Below are positions 8,283 through 17,090 of a stretch of 64,000 bases of DNA, piece after piece. The notes under the pieces are model-generated. The model saw only the letters and a list, made by a program, of their open reading frames with translations, searched no databases and was not told where the DNA came from. The stretch covers positions 306,825 to 370,824 of the forward strand of contig NZ_LMEO01000045.1 in NCBI RefSeq assembly GCF_001426375.1, given 5' to 3'. Each line of letters begins with the position of its first letter. Within the stretch, counting starts at the first letter, position 1. The DNA comes from Paenibacillus sp. Root444D2. GTDB lineage: Bacteria > Bacillota > Bacilli > Paenibacillales > NBRC-103111. The translations under genes and the position numbers were made by a program.

Positions 8283-10649
8283 TCAACTCCTCAATATAAC
8301 ATACAAATGAAGGGGATTCTCTGAAATCGTTATATGCCTCAGCTTCGAATTGAAGTTCAAGTAACTATCTTTGAAACCTACGGCTGCATCTGGAAAAATA
8401 AGATCCGTTTGTTTACTGCCTCGCGTTGAGCGAAGCATAATATCAAGCCGTCCTTCCGACACATCCCATTCCAAGGTGCACTCGACACTGCCCCGTGATA
8501 ATAACGGACCCGCTTTTCCTTTTTTCCATCGTGTAGGCAGCGCTGGCAGAATATGAAGCTCGCCTGGAATTGAAAAGAGCAGCATCTCCTGGATGGCTGA
8601 AGTCCATCCCATATTCGCATCAATCTGCACGGGCGCCCAATCCATGTCGACACCGATCCCCATACCTCGCCAGTCATTATGCAGGGTGATCAGATTGTTC
8701 ATGACACAAGAGCGGCTCAATGTCTCTAGACATTCAAGCGCTGAATCGCCTTGGCCCATTCGAGCATAATTGTTCGCCATATGCGCTAGCGACCAGCCTG
8801 ACTGTTCTTTAAGCCCAAGACCCAAGCGTTTCTCTATCGATTTGACGAAGGCTTGGAAGAGAGCAGGATCACTCTCCCGCGTCACCTCAGTTCCGGGAAA
8901 CACAGGGTACACATGCGATTCATGGCGGTGATGATCGTTATCCTCATAGAAGGGATGCATCCATTCTCTAACGGCTCCGTCTTCACTGATCTGATAGGGT
9001 GGAATGTGATCAAGCATATTCCGCCATGTCGGGATATCTTGCGTATACATCCCTGCTATCTGTGCCCCTTCGATAAGATGTGTCAACAGTTCCTTGGCAA
9101 TAGCAAAGTCCATCGTCGCATTCATCGTTGTGCCCATCGACATGCCAGGACCTTTCCAATAATTCCCTGGCGTATTCTCTGGTGAATTCGACGGGGAACT
9201 CATCCAGTATCCGTCTTCACCCAGCGTCAAAAAGTCCTCATAGAACATAGCAGCTTCCCGCATGAACGGCAGCGCCCGATCTCGCAGGAAATCCAAATCT
9301 CCAGTATGCAAATAGTAGTCATAATAATGTTGGCTGACCCATCCCGCTCCCCCGGTCCAATGAACAATGTGCGCAGAGGTATGCTTCAAGAGTCCTGAAC
9401 CCGGCACGCTTGGAGCCGGGATAAAGATGCCTCGGCAACCGTACAGCTGTCTGGCATTGACTCGGAAATCCTCCATCAGCCTTTCCATGTAGTTAAAGAC
9501 TGCAAGCAGCAGTTCTGTCATATTGCCCGACAATGCCTGCCAATAGATCATTTGTAAATTTTCATTTACCATGTGAAACGCCCAAACTGCGTCATAATCG
9601 CCGCACCATAAGCCGTATAAGTGGCAGGGCTGCCCATCCGCACGCGAACTGGAGATCAGCAGGTATCGCCCATAAGCCCACATTTTCTCCATGAGAGCAT
9701 CCGGTGTCTCTCCTTGATAGGCTTGCAGGAGCAGCTCTTCGTTTGACAGCTCCCGTCCATCCGCAGCTAAGTCAAATTCCATCCCCCGAAACAAGCGGCC
9801 ATGCTCAATTACGTGATTTGAAAGCAGTGTTTCATAACAAGATGAGAGTCCTTTTAGCTCCTCATCCAATCTGCGCCATTCATTTGACCGGTCTCCATGG
9901 GCAAATAGCTTTATGATAATCAGAATAGAATCCGCAGCCTTCACGGTCAAGCCGTCCTGCCCAGCCCCTGTCTGTCCACCCTGACTTATGACGCGGGCGA
10001 CGACGCCGAAATCGCTCCCATCCGTATTTTGTGCGGCATAATAGATCATATCTCCCGTACATGTCATTTCTTCGCTATCGGGAAACACAATTCCTGGCTT
10101 CCGAAAGTCCCGTTTATCATGAAGCTGCATACGCAGCCGCGCATCAATGGATTGCGGTCCCCATTTACGGATTTCAACCACAACCGCATCCTCTGTTCGG
10201 GATACAAACAATCTCCGTTCATACCGGGTGTCGCCATCTGTCCACCCTACCGACACTTCGCCTGTCTCCATTTGAAGCGTTCGCTTATAGGAACGAAAAG
10301 CTTGGCGCAAGGGCATGAATATCTTAAAATCCCCTAACGGCAGCGGGGAATCTAACTTTGGACGATACCCCTGCTCTTTAAGGGCATCTGGCAGCAATTT
10401 TTCAGCTTCAGGAGCTTGACCTTCATTCAGCAAGCTGCGTACTTCTGGCAATCGATCGCTAACATCCGGCAGCTGCAATGTTTCTCCGCCCCACCACAAG
10501 TCTTCGTGGTTCAGAAGAATCGTCTCTTCATGAACCCCGCCGTAGACAGCCGCTCCAATCCTCCCGTTACCGGAAGGCAGTGCTTCCCGCCATAAAGAAC
10601 GCCACCAGGAAGCCGGGTAGTTCATGGTGATGAGATGCTTCGTATTCAT
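8283..10649 (-). CDS. GH95-like alpha-L-fucosidase / alpha-L-galactosidase, cytoplasmic
   Basis: Glycoside hydrolase of family GH95, 788 residues, expected to release terminal alpha-1,2-linked L-fucose (or L-galactose) by inversion. The N-terminal beta-sandwich starts at YPASWWRSLWREALPSGNGRIGA, a family hallmark (about 10-260); a linker and an (alpha/alpha)6 barrel follow (about 300-690) and a C-terminal beta domain ends the protein. The general-acid region appears as SPSNSPENTPG and the second catalytic-site motif as PVQIDANMG, so the active site looks intact. No signal peptide: it acts on imported oligosaccharide. The frame is open to 10715, but the ATG at 10649 follows AAGGAGG and is chosen. 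It lies between the binding protein and the yesN-yesM pair. Confidence 0.86.
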   Translation of the reverse strand: MNTKHLITMNYPASWWRSLWREALPSGNGRIGAAVYGGVHEETILLNHEDLWWGGETLQLPDVSDRLPEVRSLLNEGQAPEAEKLLPDALKEQGYRPKLDSPLPLGDFKIFMPLRQAFRSYKRTLQMETGEVSVGWTDGDTRYERRLFVSRTEDAVVVEIRKWGPQSIDARLRMQLHDKRDFRKPGIVFPDSEEMTCTGDMIYYAAQNTDGSDFGVVARVISQGGQTGAGQDGLTVKAADSILIIIKLFAHGDRSNEWRRLDEELKGLSSCYETLLSNHVIEHGRLFRGMEFDLAADGRELSNEELLLQAYQGETPDALMEKMWAYGRYLLISSSRADGQPCHLYGLWCGDYDAVWAFHMVNENLQMIYWQALSGNMTELLLAVFNYMERLMEDFRVNARQLYGCRGIFIPAPSVPGSGLLKHTSAHIVHWTGGAGWVSQHYYDYYLHTGDLDFLRDRALPFMREAAMFYEDFLTLGEDGYWMSSPSNSPENTPGNYWKGPGMSMGTTMNATMDFAIAKELLTHLIEGAQIAGMYTQDIPTWRNMLDHIPPYQISEDGAVREWMHPFYEDNDHHRHESHVYPVFPGTEVTRESDPALFQAFVKSIEKRLGLGLKEQSGWSLAHMANNYARMGQGDSALECLETLSRSCVMNNLITLHNDWRGMGIGVDMDWAPVQIDANMGWTSAIQEMLLFSIPGELHILPALPTRWKKGKAGPLLSRGSVECTLEWDVSEGRLDIMLRSTRGSKQTDLIFPDAAVGFKDSYLNFNSKLRHITISENPLHLYVILRS

Positions 10650-10682
10650 AGATTCGTTTCCTCCTTGTTTATGTGTATAAAG

Positions 10683-10726
10683 AATAGAAAGTATTTGTTC
10701 GGGGAACCCGTCCAAATACTTTCTAT
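10683..10726 (-). other. strong intercistronic hairpin after the binding-protein gene
   Basis: A 14-bp stem (ATAGAAAGTATTTG with CAAATACTTTCTAT on the minus strand) encloses GACGGGTTCCCCGAA. It sits between the binding-protein stop (10743) and the GH95 start and lacks a proper T run. It probably lets the binding protein accumulate above the downstream products by protecting or attenuating the mRNA. Confidence 0.7.
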
Positions 10727-10742
10727 CGTCGCGATTAGCAGC

Positions 10743-12305
10743 TTAGCCTCGATTATTCGAAACGATCACACCTGAGCCCTTTTTATAACGCTCAGCTGCT
10801 TCTTTCAAAATATCGTTACCGCCTTTGCTCTTGTATTCTTCAATAACTTTCGGCCAGTCTGATATCGGCTCTTTCCCATAAATCATTTTGATCATATGGT
10901 CGATGATCTGTTTAGGACCAACATCATCTCCAAGCGGCGCCAAATCTGGATATCTGGAGAAGGATTCAAGTCCTGGTACAAATCGGACTGATCCTAAACC
11001 TTCTTTGGAAACAACCGTATCCAAATACTGCATCATATCGCGGCCTTCTGGCGTCAGCTCTTCTCTGGCTTTATTGTACTTGGCATCATGGACGAACCAG
11101 AACATGCCGCGAAATCCGTCCTCATCGATCTCCTCTGGTTTGGTTGGCGGCGTAAACTTAACCTTGCCATTCTCCATAGTGTACGTTTCACCCTCGATGC
11201 CGAAAGAGAAATATTTTTCTGCTTCCGGTGTCGTCATCCATTCAAAGAATTGAATGATTTTAATGGCTTTGTCCTTCGATAACTTACTATTCAAGTAGTA
11301 GGATGTATTAATACTGGAATAAAGCAAGTGACCTCCTCGGTTCTCAGGCCCTCGCGGGGATGGAATAATGTCAATTTTCGCTGCGGGTACGGCCGTTTTA
11401 ACTTTATTACGGTAATTGGACAATCCCTGCGCGTTGGCTGACCACATCCCAACTTTGCCGGATTCGATGTTTTTCCCATAATCGGTCGAGGATATAGAAG
11501 CAAAATCCTTCGGAATTAAACCTTCATCGAACATTGTTTTGTAGGTTTGAAGCGCTTTCGACATATTCTCTACATCAAAAAATTTCGGTACTACCTGGTC
11601 TCCCTGTACCTCGAATTGGGAGGGAAGGACATCAAACGCTCCCAGCAAGGTATCCGCATATTTAAAGTTTTCGCGCAATTGGTAGGGGTTTTCAACCCCT
11701 AGCTTTTTAAAGGCTCGCATTACATTCAAGAAATCATCCACCGTTTTTGGTGCCGGCAGGCCCGTTTGAGCGAGCAGATCAGCTCGAATGAAAGTCGCAC
11801 GCCTTGATGGATTGGACAACCAAGAAGGAATCCCATAGATTTTTCCGTTGAAGCTCGTTTCTTGCCATGCCTCCTTCGGTACCGCTTTCATAATATTCGG
11901 AGCATATTGCTTTAGCAGGTCATCTAGCGGCATGAACACACCGGCTTCAACGGAGCCAGACATGCCTTTTGTGGTAGCGCCTCCAACATTTTGCACGACA
12001 TCGGGAATCTCGTTAGATGCAAACATCAGAGACATTTTGGAATCAAAGTCTTTGAGAGGAATCATCCGGAGATCTAAATCCGCTTTGGTTAACTCCTCGA
12101 GTTTCATAACCCACTTTTCTTTATTGACATCCGCAGATTTTTCAGCATATTTATTCCCTGATGTCGTAACCGACATTGAAAATTTCAACTTTTCGTTTCC
12201 CTTAGCTGCGTCACCGTTTTTCTTTTCTGTGACTTCCCCGCTGCATCCTGAAATTACGCTGATTGCCAAGACACCGAGCCACACTTTACCCCATATTTGC
12301 TTCAC
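10743..12305 (-). CDS. LplA-like carbohydrate-binding lipoprotein of an ABC importer
   Basis: Extracellular solute-binding lipoprotein, 520 residues, the long size typical of LplA-type proteins. A short signal peptide ends in the lipobox VISGC, giving a lipidated Cys21; the ligand-binding lobes follow, with FKKLGVENPY and LTPEGRDMMQYL motifs typical of DUF3502-free LplA relatives. It starts with GTG at 12305, four bases after AGAGGTGG. It probably feeds the permeases at 3401-5251 and may also present sugar to the YesM sensor. A palindrome lies upstream (12343-12377) and a strong hairpin downstream. Confidence 0.9.
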   Translation of the reverse strand: MKQIWGKVWLGVLAISVISGCSGEVTEKKNGDAAKGNEKLKFSMSVTTSGNKYAEKSADVNKEKWVMKLEELTKADLDLRMIPLKDFDSKMSLMFASNEIPDVVQNVGGATTKGMSGSVEAGVFMPLDDLLKQYAPNIMKAVPKEAWQETSFNGKIYGIPSWLSNPSRRATFIRADLLAQTGLPAPKTVDDFLNVMRAFKKLGVENPYQLRENFKYADTLLGAFDVLPSQFEVQGDQVVPKFFDVENMSKALQTYKTMFDEGLIPKDFASISSTDYGKNIESGKVGMWSANAQGLSNYRNKVKTAVPAAKIDIIPSPRGPENRGGHLLYSSINTSYYLNSKLSKDKAIKIIQFFEWMTTPEAEKYFSFGIEGETYTMENGKVKFTPPTKPEEIDEDGFRGMFWFVHDAKYNKAREELTPEGRDMMQYLDTVVSKEGLGSVRFVPGLESFSRYPDLAPLGDDVGPKQIIDHMIKMIYGKEPISDWPKVIEEYKSKGGNDILKEAAERYKKGSGVIVSNNRG

Positions 12306-12342
12306 GCGTCCACCTCTTTTTCAAATATTTCACAAGTTTCAC

Positions 12343-12377
12343 TTGGTTATTCCTATCTTAATCTTCTCAATAACCAA
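12343..12377. promoter_or_regulatory. inverted repeat upstream of the binding-protein gene
   Basis: TTGGTTATT (12343-12351) and AATAACCAA (12369-12377) form a perfect 9-bp inverted repeat with a 17-base centre, 38 bases before the GTG start. It could be a regulator-binding site (two half-sites two helical turns apart) or an RNA hairpin; I cannot decide which. Confidence 0.5.
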
Positions 12378-12418
12378 TAGGCATGTATTTTTTTACACTA
12401 CTCTTGTGTTTCTTTTGG

Positions 12419-12446
12419 AAAAAGGACTGACAGTGGGGTCTGTTCC
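12419..12446 (-). terminator. weak terminator-like hairpin after the esterase gene
   Basis: Minus strand: an imperfect stem GGAACAG/CTGTCAGTCC followed by TTTTT, just after the stop at 12455. Stem mismatches make it a weak candidate. Confidence 0.4.
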
Positions 12447-12454
12447 TCTCTTCC

Positions 12455-13636
12455 TTAGGAAGTAAAACAATAGACGGGCGTACTAACGATACATCCTCGT
12501 TCATCTGTGATTTGAATGAAATAAGCCGAAGTTTCTTCCTCAAGGATCGCATGAATTTCATTTGAGGCATTGTCGATATATGCTTCTTTGATGAGCCATT
12601 CCACCTCGAACCAGTTCGAGGTATTGGAAGCATATCGTAATTCAGCCTTCACCACTGGAATTTCCGAGGCAAACGCGACCTTCACCCTAAGCCCAATCAT
12701 TTCTTGCTGCGAAATCTGAGGGAGTGCCAGACCTCCCCGTGTTAGTTGATCCGCGAACGTATAAATTTCTTGCGGCTTCCACCCCGCTGCGTGGGAATGT
12801 CTCAAACCAAAGTGAATGCTAAGGCTCGAATGGTTCACACCACGCTGCGCCGCTTGATAAGATTTGCTGAACAAGTGAAGCGGAAAATGAGGATCGTGGC
12901 TCCAGTTCACCCATAGCATCGGGATAGAAATGCGATCGAAATAAGCGGACGGGTCCCACGTTTGTTTCATCTTTTGGGCGACGTCTGCAGGCATCTTAGC
13001 AAAACTTTGACCATATTTATTGCTCGCCTCGTATAAATATCCGCATCCATACACAGGAATGGCAAATGAAAAGCGTTCGTCTACTCCGGCCACGATACTG
13101 GTGACGATTCCTCCCCAAGAAATCCCGTGAACACCGACTTTATCCTTATCAACGACATCGAAGGAACGTAGAAAGGAGTGGGCTAGAATGACATCGGCCA
13201 CCGCATGATACATCCATTGATCTTCCATAGGAAGCTCATAATCTGCGAATTCTCCTTGTCGGGACGGTCCACTCCAATCGTGTCCAGGCCTCAAGCCATC
13301 GCTGTTCTTCTCGACACCTACGTGCCCTTCTAAATCCATCGCTATGGCGGCATATCCCTTATCCAGCCAAATCTGTACCCATTCTTTGAACGCGGTTCCC
13401 CCTCCGCCGTGCACCAAAACCACACCCGGGACCTTGGCATTCAAGGTTGACTCGGGTATGGCATAATAAGCAAAAACGCGGGTCTGCTTTCCTTGATAAG
13501 GAAGTCCTTCATAAAATATCGCCTTGATATCTCCCTCGTCCATATCAGCAACAGGAAACACGCGCACCGCTTGATCGAGAGTTTCGAGATTCCATGGCAG
13601 AGAAGGGTTATTGGCGTGCTGCTTATTGGGATCCAT
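12455..13636 (-). CDS. alpha/beta-hydrolase, acetyl(xylan)-esterase-like
   Basis: Alpha/beta-hydrolase fold enzyme, 393 residues, most like acetyl xylan esterase / dienelactone-hydrolase-type carbohydrate esterases. The oxyanion region is VPGVVLVHGGGG, the nucleophile elbow GISWGG supplies the catalytic Ser, and SIHFGLRHSHAAGW supplies a likely catalytic His. A C-terminal tail (about 300-393) resembles a small beta domain as in PhoPQ-type esterases. No signal peptide. Of several in-frame ATGs, 13636 is chosen because AAAGGAG lies nine bases upstream; the frame is open to 13663. It follows the GH2 gene by 31 bases. Inferred role: removal of O-acetyl groups from an imported oligosaccharide; the exact ester is unknown. 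Confidence 0.75.
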   Translation of the reverse strand: MDPNKQHANNPSLPWNLETLDQAVRVFPVADMDEGDIKAIFYEGLPYQGKQTRVFAYYAIPESTLNAKVPGVVLVHGGGGTAFKEWVQIWLDKGYAAIAMDLEGHVGVEKNSDGLRPGHDWSGPSRQGEFADYELPMEDQWMYHAVADVILAHSFLRSFDVVDKDKVGVHGISWGGIVTSIVAGVDERFSFAIPVYGCGYLYEASNKYGQSFAKMPADVAQKMKQTWDPSAYFDRISIPMLWVNWSHDPHFPLHLFSKSYQAAQRGVNHSSLSIHFGLRHSHAAGWKPQEIYTFADQLTRGGLALPQISQQEMIGLRVKVAFASEIPVVKAELRYASNTSNWFEVEWLIKEAYIDNASNEIHAILEEETSAYFIQITDERGCIVSTPVYCFTS

Positions 13637-13667
13637 CCGATGCATCTCCTTTCCCCATTCCAAATTA

Positions 13668-16040
13668 TTATCGAGCTATCAAAGAAAGCTTTGCAGATTG
13701 CAGGCCAACCGATGTGCCCGTTACAACAATTTCTCCAGACATTGCGCTGGCTTGAATTAACAATAGACAATACCCGTTAAAGACTCGTCGACGACTCGCC
13801 TTATCCGGTTCATGACTGCTAGGATTACCATTTCCAACTCCCAAAATGGTTCCAGCCCCCTCCACAGCAAAAACTACTTCATTATCAGCGATTGGAACAA
13901 CACGGCCCTGCTCGTCTCGAATCGATACTTTGACTAGCGCGATGTCTGTTCCATCTGCATGAATTTCCATTCGATCCGGCTCCATATGAATAATGTATGG
14001 CGCATCAACGGTTTGAATCTTTTTCACAGCGAATTGAACGCCTTCCTTGTAGGCAATTGCGACGAGCTCGCCAGGTTCATAAGGGACTTTCCATTCCAAA
14101 TGCCCCGCTTTGACCATTATTTTATCCCCAAGGCTCCGTCCATTCAATGTAAGCTCTACATGATCACCATTGGTATATACCCATACTTCAATCAACTCGC
14201 CAACTTTTTCTCCCCAATTCCAATGCGGCATAAGATGAATCATCGGCTCATCCGTCCATACGGATTTGAGATAATAATAAACATCCTTCGGAAATCCACA
14301 CGTGTCCATGATACCAAAATGCGAATTAATACAGGGCCATCTGTATGGAGACGGTTCTCCCCTGTAATCGAAACCTGTCCAAAGGAAAATGCCTGTCAAG
14401 AATGGATTCTCCAGAAGGTCATTCCACGCCTTTTCCACCGTGCAAGACCATGAAGGCATTAACATCCCCTCAAAAGCAGGACAATACCCTCTCTCCGTAT
14501 CAACCTCGTAGATTCCACGAGTCGTTGTACTGCTTGCGCTCTCACTACCTATCATGATCCGTGATGTGTAGGTATGATGATCCGTTACATCCTGATTTTT
14601 TCTCTGTCCGTAATTATAGCCTACAATGTCCACTTGATCGCTGTACCCCTCACCATTCCACCCATGATTCATGGCCGCAAGTGTGGGTCGTGTCGAATCT
14701 AGTTTGCGAGTCACATTAGCTAGCGATCTGAGAATTCGGGCACCTGTGACCTTCCCTTCCAATATTTCTTCATTCTCCATACACCATAAAATTATCGAAG
14801 GATGATTGCGATCCCTTAGAATCATGCTCTTCAGATCGGCAATCCCTTCAGGAGAGCTGTCCAGCTTGCGGTTCTCATCGATGACCATCAGACCTAGCCT
14901 GTCGCAAATATCGAGTAATTCTGGGGTCGGCGGATGATGAGCGCTTCTGTAAGCATTGCAGCCCATTTCCTTCAACAATTGAATCTTATATACAATAACC
15001 CGGTCTGGTAAAGCAACCCCGACACCGGCGAAATCTTGATGGTTGCAAGTTCCTTTGATGAGAGTCGGCTTCCCATTTAAAATAAAACCATTTCTCGTAA
15101 ATTCAATGGTACGTATACCAAAGGTCGTTTCATACGTATCGACGAGGATATCTCTCATCCTCACTTCCGTAATCAGCTTATAAAGGTAAGGATGATCCGG
15201 TGACCAAAGCTTTGGGAATCCTACAGATAGGGATTGTTTGACTTCACTTTGATCAAGCCATGAAACTATCACTTTGTCGGAGATAGAAGCGATGATTTCA
15301 CCCTCAGCATTTACAATTGTAGATTTGAGTTCACACGTCCGATCTTCCTCGTACTCGTTATGCAAGACAGTGCGTATGACAACATCTGCTGCCTGCTCCG
15401 TCACATGAGGTGTCGTTACGTAAGTCCCACAATGCGCAACGTGCAGCTGGTCTGTTTTCTGCAACCATATATGTCGGTAAATACCGCCGCCTTCATACCA
15501 CCAGCCTTCGTACCGCGTGGCATCCACCTTAACCACAATCACGTTATTTCCTTCATCACCGTAACGTATAATATCCGAAATATCGTAATGAACTCCGGTA
15601 TACCCACTGTTGTGTGTACCGATAAGATGTCCATTGAGCCAAACGGTGCTAACGCCCATTACACCATCGAAATGTATACTTATCTTTTTCCCATAGTCTT
15701 GGGAAGGAATAGCGAACATTTTCCGGTAAAAGCCAATACCCGTGGGCAAATAGCCATGGCTCCCCGGCCGACTTCCTAAGTTCGGATCATTCACCACATT
15801 CCCTTCAACGACCCAATCATGAGGAATATGAACCCTGCTCCAATCCTTAGGGATGGGTATTTCTCCTGAATCCTTGTCCACAAATGCGATTTCAAGCCAT
15901 TCCCCGTCCTCCGGCTTCCCGTTGTCTGTGATACCTCCAGTCTTCCCTGCTTTTACGGCATACTTCATCGCAATGTCACCCTTGTGGAAAAACCAATCCC
16001 GATCGAAATTTTCTCTAACTCTTGATGGTTGAAATTCCAT
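13668..16040 (-). CDS. GH2 family beta-glycosidase (beta-galactosidase-like)
   Basis: Glycoside hydrolase family 2 retaining enzyme, 790 residues. Order: jelly-roll sugar-binding domain (about 5-200, with FDRDWFFHKGD and SRVHIPHDWVVEG), immunoglobulin-like domain (about 205-300), TIM barrel (about 305-590), then DUF4982-like and C-terminal Ig-like domains. The acid/base Glu is in ILWCMENEE, and the nucleophile region reads MIGSESASSTTTRG, both typical of GH2. No signal peptide. The ATG at 16040 follows AAAGAGG; an upstream in-frame start at 16076 is less likely. First gene of the minus-strand glycan series, with a good promoter at 16092-16120, divergent from the AraC gene. Likely removes beta-galactose. 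Confidence 0.9.
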   Translation of the reverse strand: MEFQPSRVRENFDRDWFFHKGDIAMKYAVKAGKTGGITDNGKPEDGEWLEIAFVDKDSGEIPIPKDWSRVHIPHDWVVEGNVVNDPNLGSRPGSHGYLPTGIGFYRKMFAIPSQDYGKKISIHFDGVMGVSTVWLNGHLIGTHNSGYTGVHYDISDIIRYGDEGNNVIVVKVDATRYEGWWYEGGGIYRHIWLQKTDQLHVAHCGTYVTTPHVTEQAADVVIRTVLHNEYEEDRTCELKSTIVNAEGEIIASISDKVIVSWLDQSEVKQSLSVGFPKLWSPDHPYLYKLITEVRMRDILVDTYETTFGIRTIEFTRNGFILNGKPTLIKGTCNHQDFAGVGVALPDRVIVYKIQLLKEMGCNAYRSAHHPPTPELLDICDRLGLMVIDENRKLDSSPEGIADLKSMILRDRNHPSIILWCMENEEILEGKVTGARILRSLANVTRKLDSTRPTLAAMNHGWNGEGYSDQVDIVGYNYGQRKNQDVTDHHTYTSRIMIGSESASSTTTRGIYEVDTERGYCPAFEGMLMPSWSCTVEKAWNDLLENPFLTGIFLWTGFDYRGEPSPYRWPCINSHFGIMDTCGFPKDVYYYLKSVWTDEPMIHLMPHWNWGEKVGELIEVWVYTNGDHVELTLNGRSLGDKIMVKAGHLEWKVPYEPGELVAIAYKEGVQFAVKKIQTVDAPYIIHMEPDRMEIHADGTDIALVKVSIRDEQGRVVPIADNEVVFAVEGAGTILGVGNGNPSSHEPDKASRRRVFNGYCLLLIQASAMSGEIVVTGTSVGLQSAKLSLIAR

Positions 16041-16091
16041 GTAGACGCCTCTTTCTCGAATGTTTAATTCTGTCATATAATTTTATTGATA

Positions 16092-16120
16092 ATTATAAAA
16101 CGATATAAATCGATCAACAA
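16092..16120 (-). promoter_or_regulatory. sigma-A promoter of the GH2-esterase operon
   Basis: Minus strand TTGTTG (16115-16120), 17 bases, TATAAT (16092-16097), 52 bases before the GH2 start. The spacer contains the dyad CGATTTATATCG, a possible site for the divergent AraC regulator. Confidence 0.75.
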
Positions 16121-16179
16121 TAATAGGATATTTATGGTAATATAACAATATTAATATACGAAAATAGAGAGTGATCGGG

Positions 16180-17013
16180 ATGAAACATTTTTTCTGGAAC
16201 GTATTAACCGATATCGACTTTAATTTGCCCCTCTATATCGTCTCAACCGGATACTGGGTTAATCAGCCTCAAGTCATAAGAAAAACAGGATATAAGGGAT
16301 ATCAATGGATTCAATGCTTTGAGGGACAAGGGATGCTTGAGATCGCGGGAAAATCAACCACACTATCCAAAGGTCAAGGAATGCTGCTCTACCCGGGGGT
16401 CCCTCACCGTTATTATCCTGTTATTGAGCCATGGACGGTTCAATGGGTTGAATTTAACGGCAATTTCGCCGAATCTCTCCTTCGCTCTTTGCATTTCCAT
16501 GAATCCATCGTGCTTTACATTTCTAAACCTGAGATTTTACAAGCAAGAATCAATGAAATTAATCATCTATACAGCCTTCGGAAATATTTATCGAGCTATG
16601 ATGGCTCCCAGCTGCTTTATGGCATACTATTGGAATTATTTCGATATACATCCACATCGGACAACCGCTCCAATCATGATCAATATGAACACTTAAAACC
16701 GGTTATTGACTATATTGCCAATCATTTTGACAAGCCCATCACCCTTCAGGATTTAGCAAACCAATTAGCGGTAACCCCGCATTATACATGTGTTTTATTT
16801 CAACAAACGTTAGGCACAAGGCCCTTCGAGTACATCAATCGTTTCCGTATCCAAAAAGCCAAAGAGTTCCTTCAGCAATTTCCTGATTTGGAGGTTAAGT
16901 TTATTTCCGAGAAGGTCGGTTTTGAAAGTCCGAGTTATTTTATTAAACTATTTAAAAAAAGCGAGGGAATTACGCCAAACACCTTTAGAAAAACGCACTC
17001 AATCAAGTCATAA
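16180..17013 (+). CDS. AraC-family transcriptional regulator of the glycan locus
   Basis: One-component AraC/XylS regulator, 277 residues. N-terminal cupin-like sugar-sensing domain (about 1-150) with GYQWIQCFEGQGMLEI and LLYPGVPHRYYP, and a C-terminal double HTH (about 175-277) with LQDLANQLAVTPHYTCVLFQQ and FESPSYFIKLFKKSEGITPNTFRK. ATG at 16180 is preferred; a GTG three codons earlier is possible. It is divergent from the GH2 operon across a 139-base AT-rich gap, the normal arrangement for a regulator controlling its neighbour. Not the same class as the two YesN regulators, so the locus has three separate sensors. Confidence 0.9.
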   Translation: MKHFFWNVLTDIDFNLPLYIVSTGYWVNQPQVIRKTGYKGYQWIQCFEGQGMLEIAGKSTTLSKGQGMLLYPGVPHRYYPVIEPWTVQWVEFNGNFAESLLRSLHFHESIVLYISKPEILQARINEINHLYSLRKYLSSYDGSQLLYGILLELFRYTSTSDNRSNHDQYEHLKPVIDYIANHFDKPITLQDLANQLAVTPHYTCVLFQQTLGTRPFEYINRFRIQKAKEFLQQFPDLEVKFISEKVGFESPSYFIKLFKKSEGITPNTFRKTHSIKS

Positions 17014-17026
17014 ATAATAAACAGTA

Positions 17027-17069
17027 AAAAAAGCGTATCCTGCCATCATCACGGCAATATACGCTTTTT
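17027..17069. terminator. bidirectional terminator between convergent genes
   Basis: Stem AAAAAGCGTAT (about 17027-17037) with ATACGCTTTTT (17059-17069), extended by an inner GCC/GGC pair. Poly-A and poly-T flanks let it act for the AraC gene (plus) and the NamZ-like gene (minus). Confidence 0.85.
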
Positions 17070-17090
17070 GCTATTTGTCTACGAAATCGT

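Noticed and set aside
12367..12633. 88-codon minus-strand frame overlapping the esterase gene end
   Set aside because: Overlaps the esterase in another frame, lacks a ribosome binding site and has low-complexity composition; a shadow frame.
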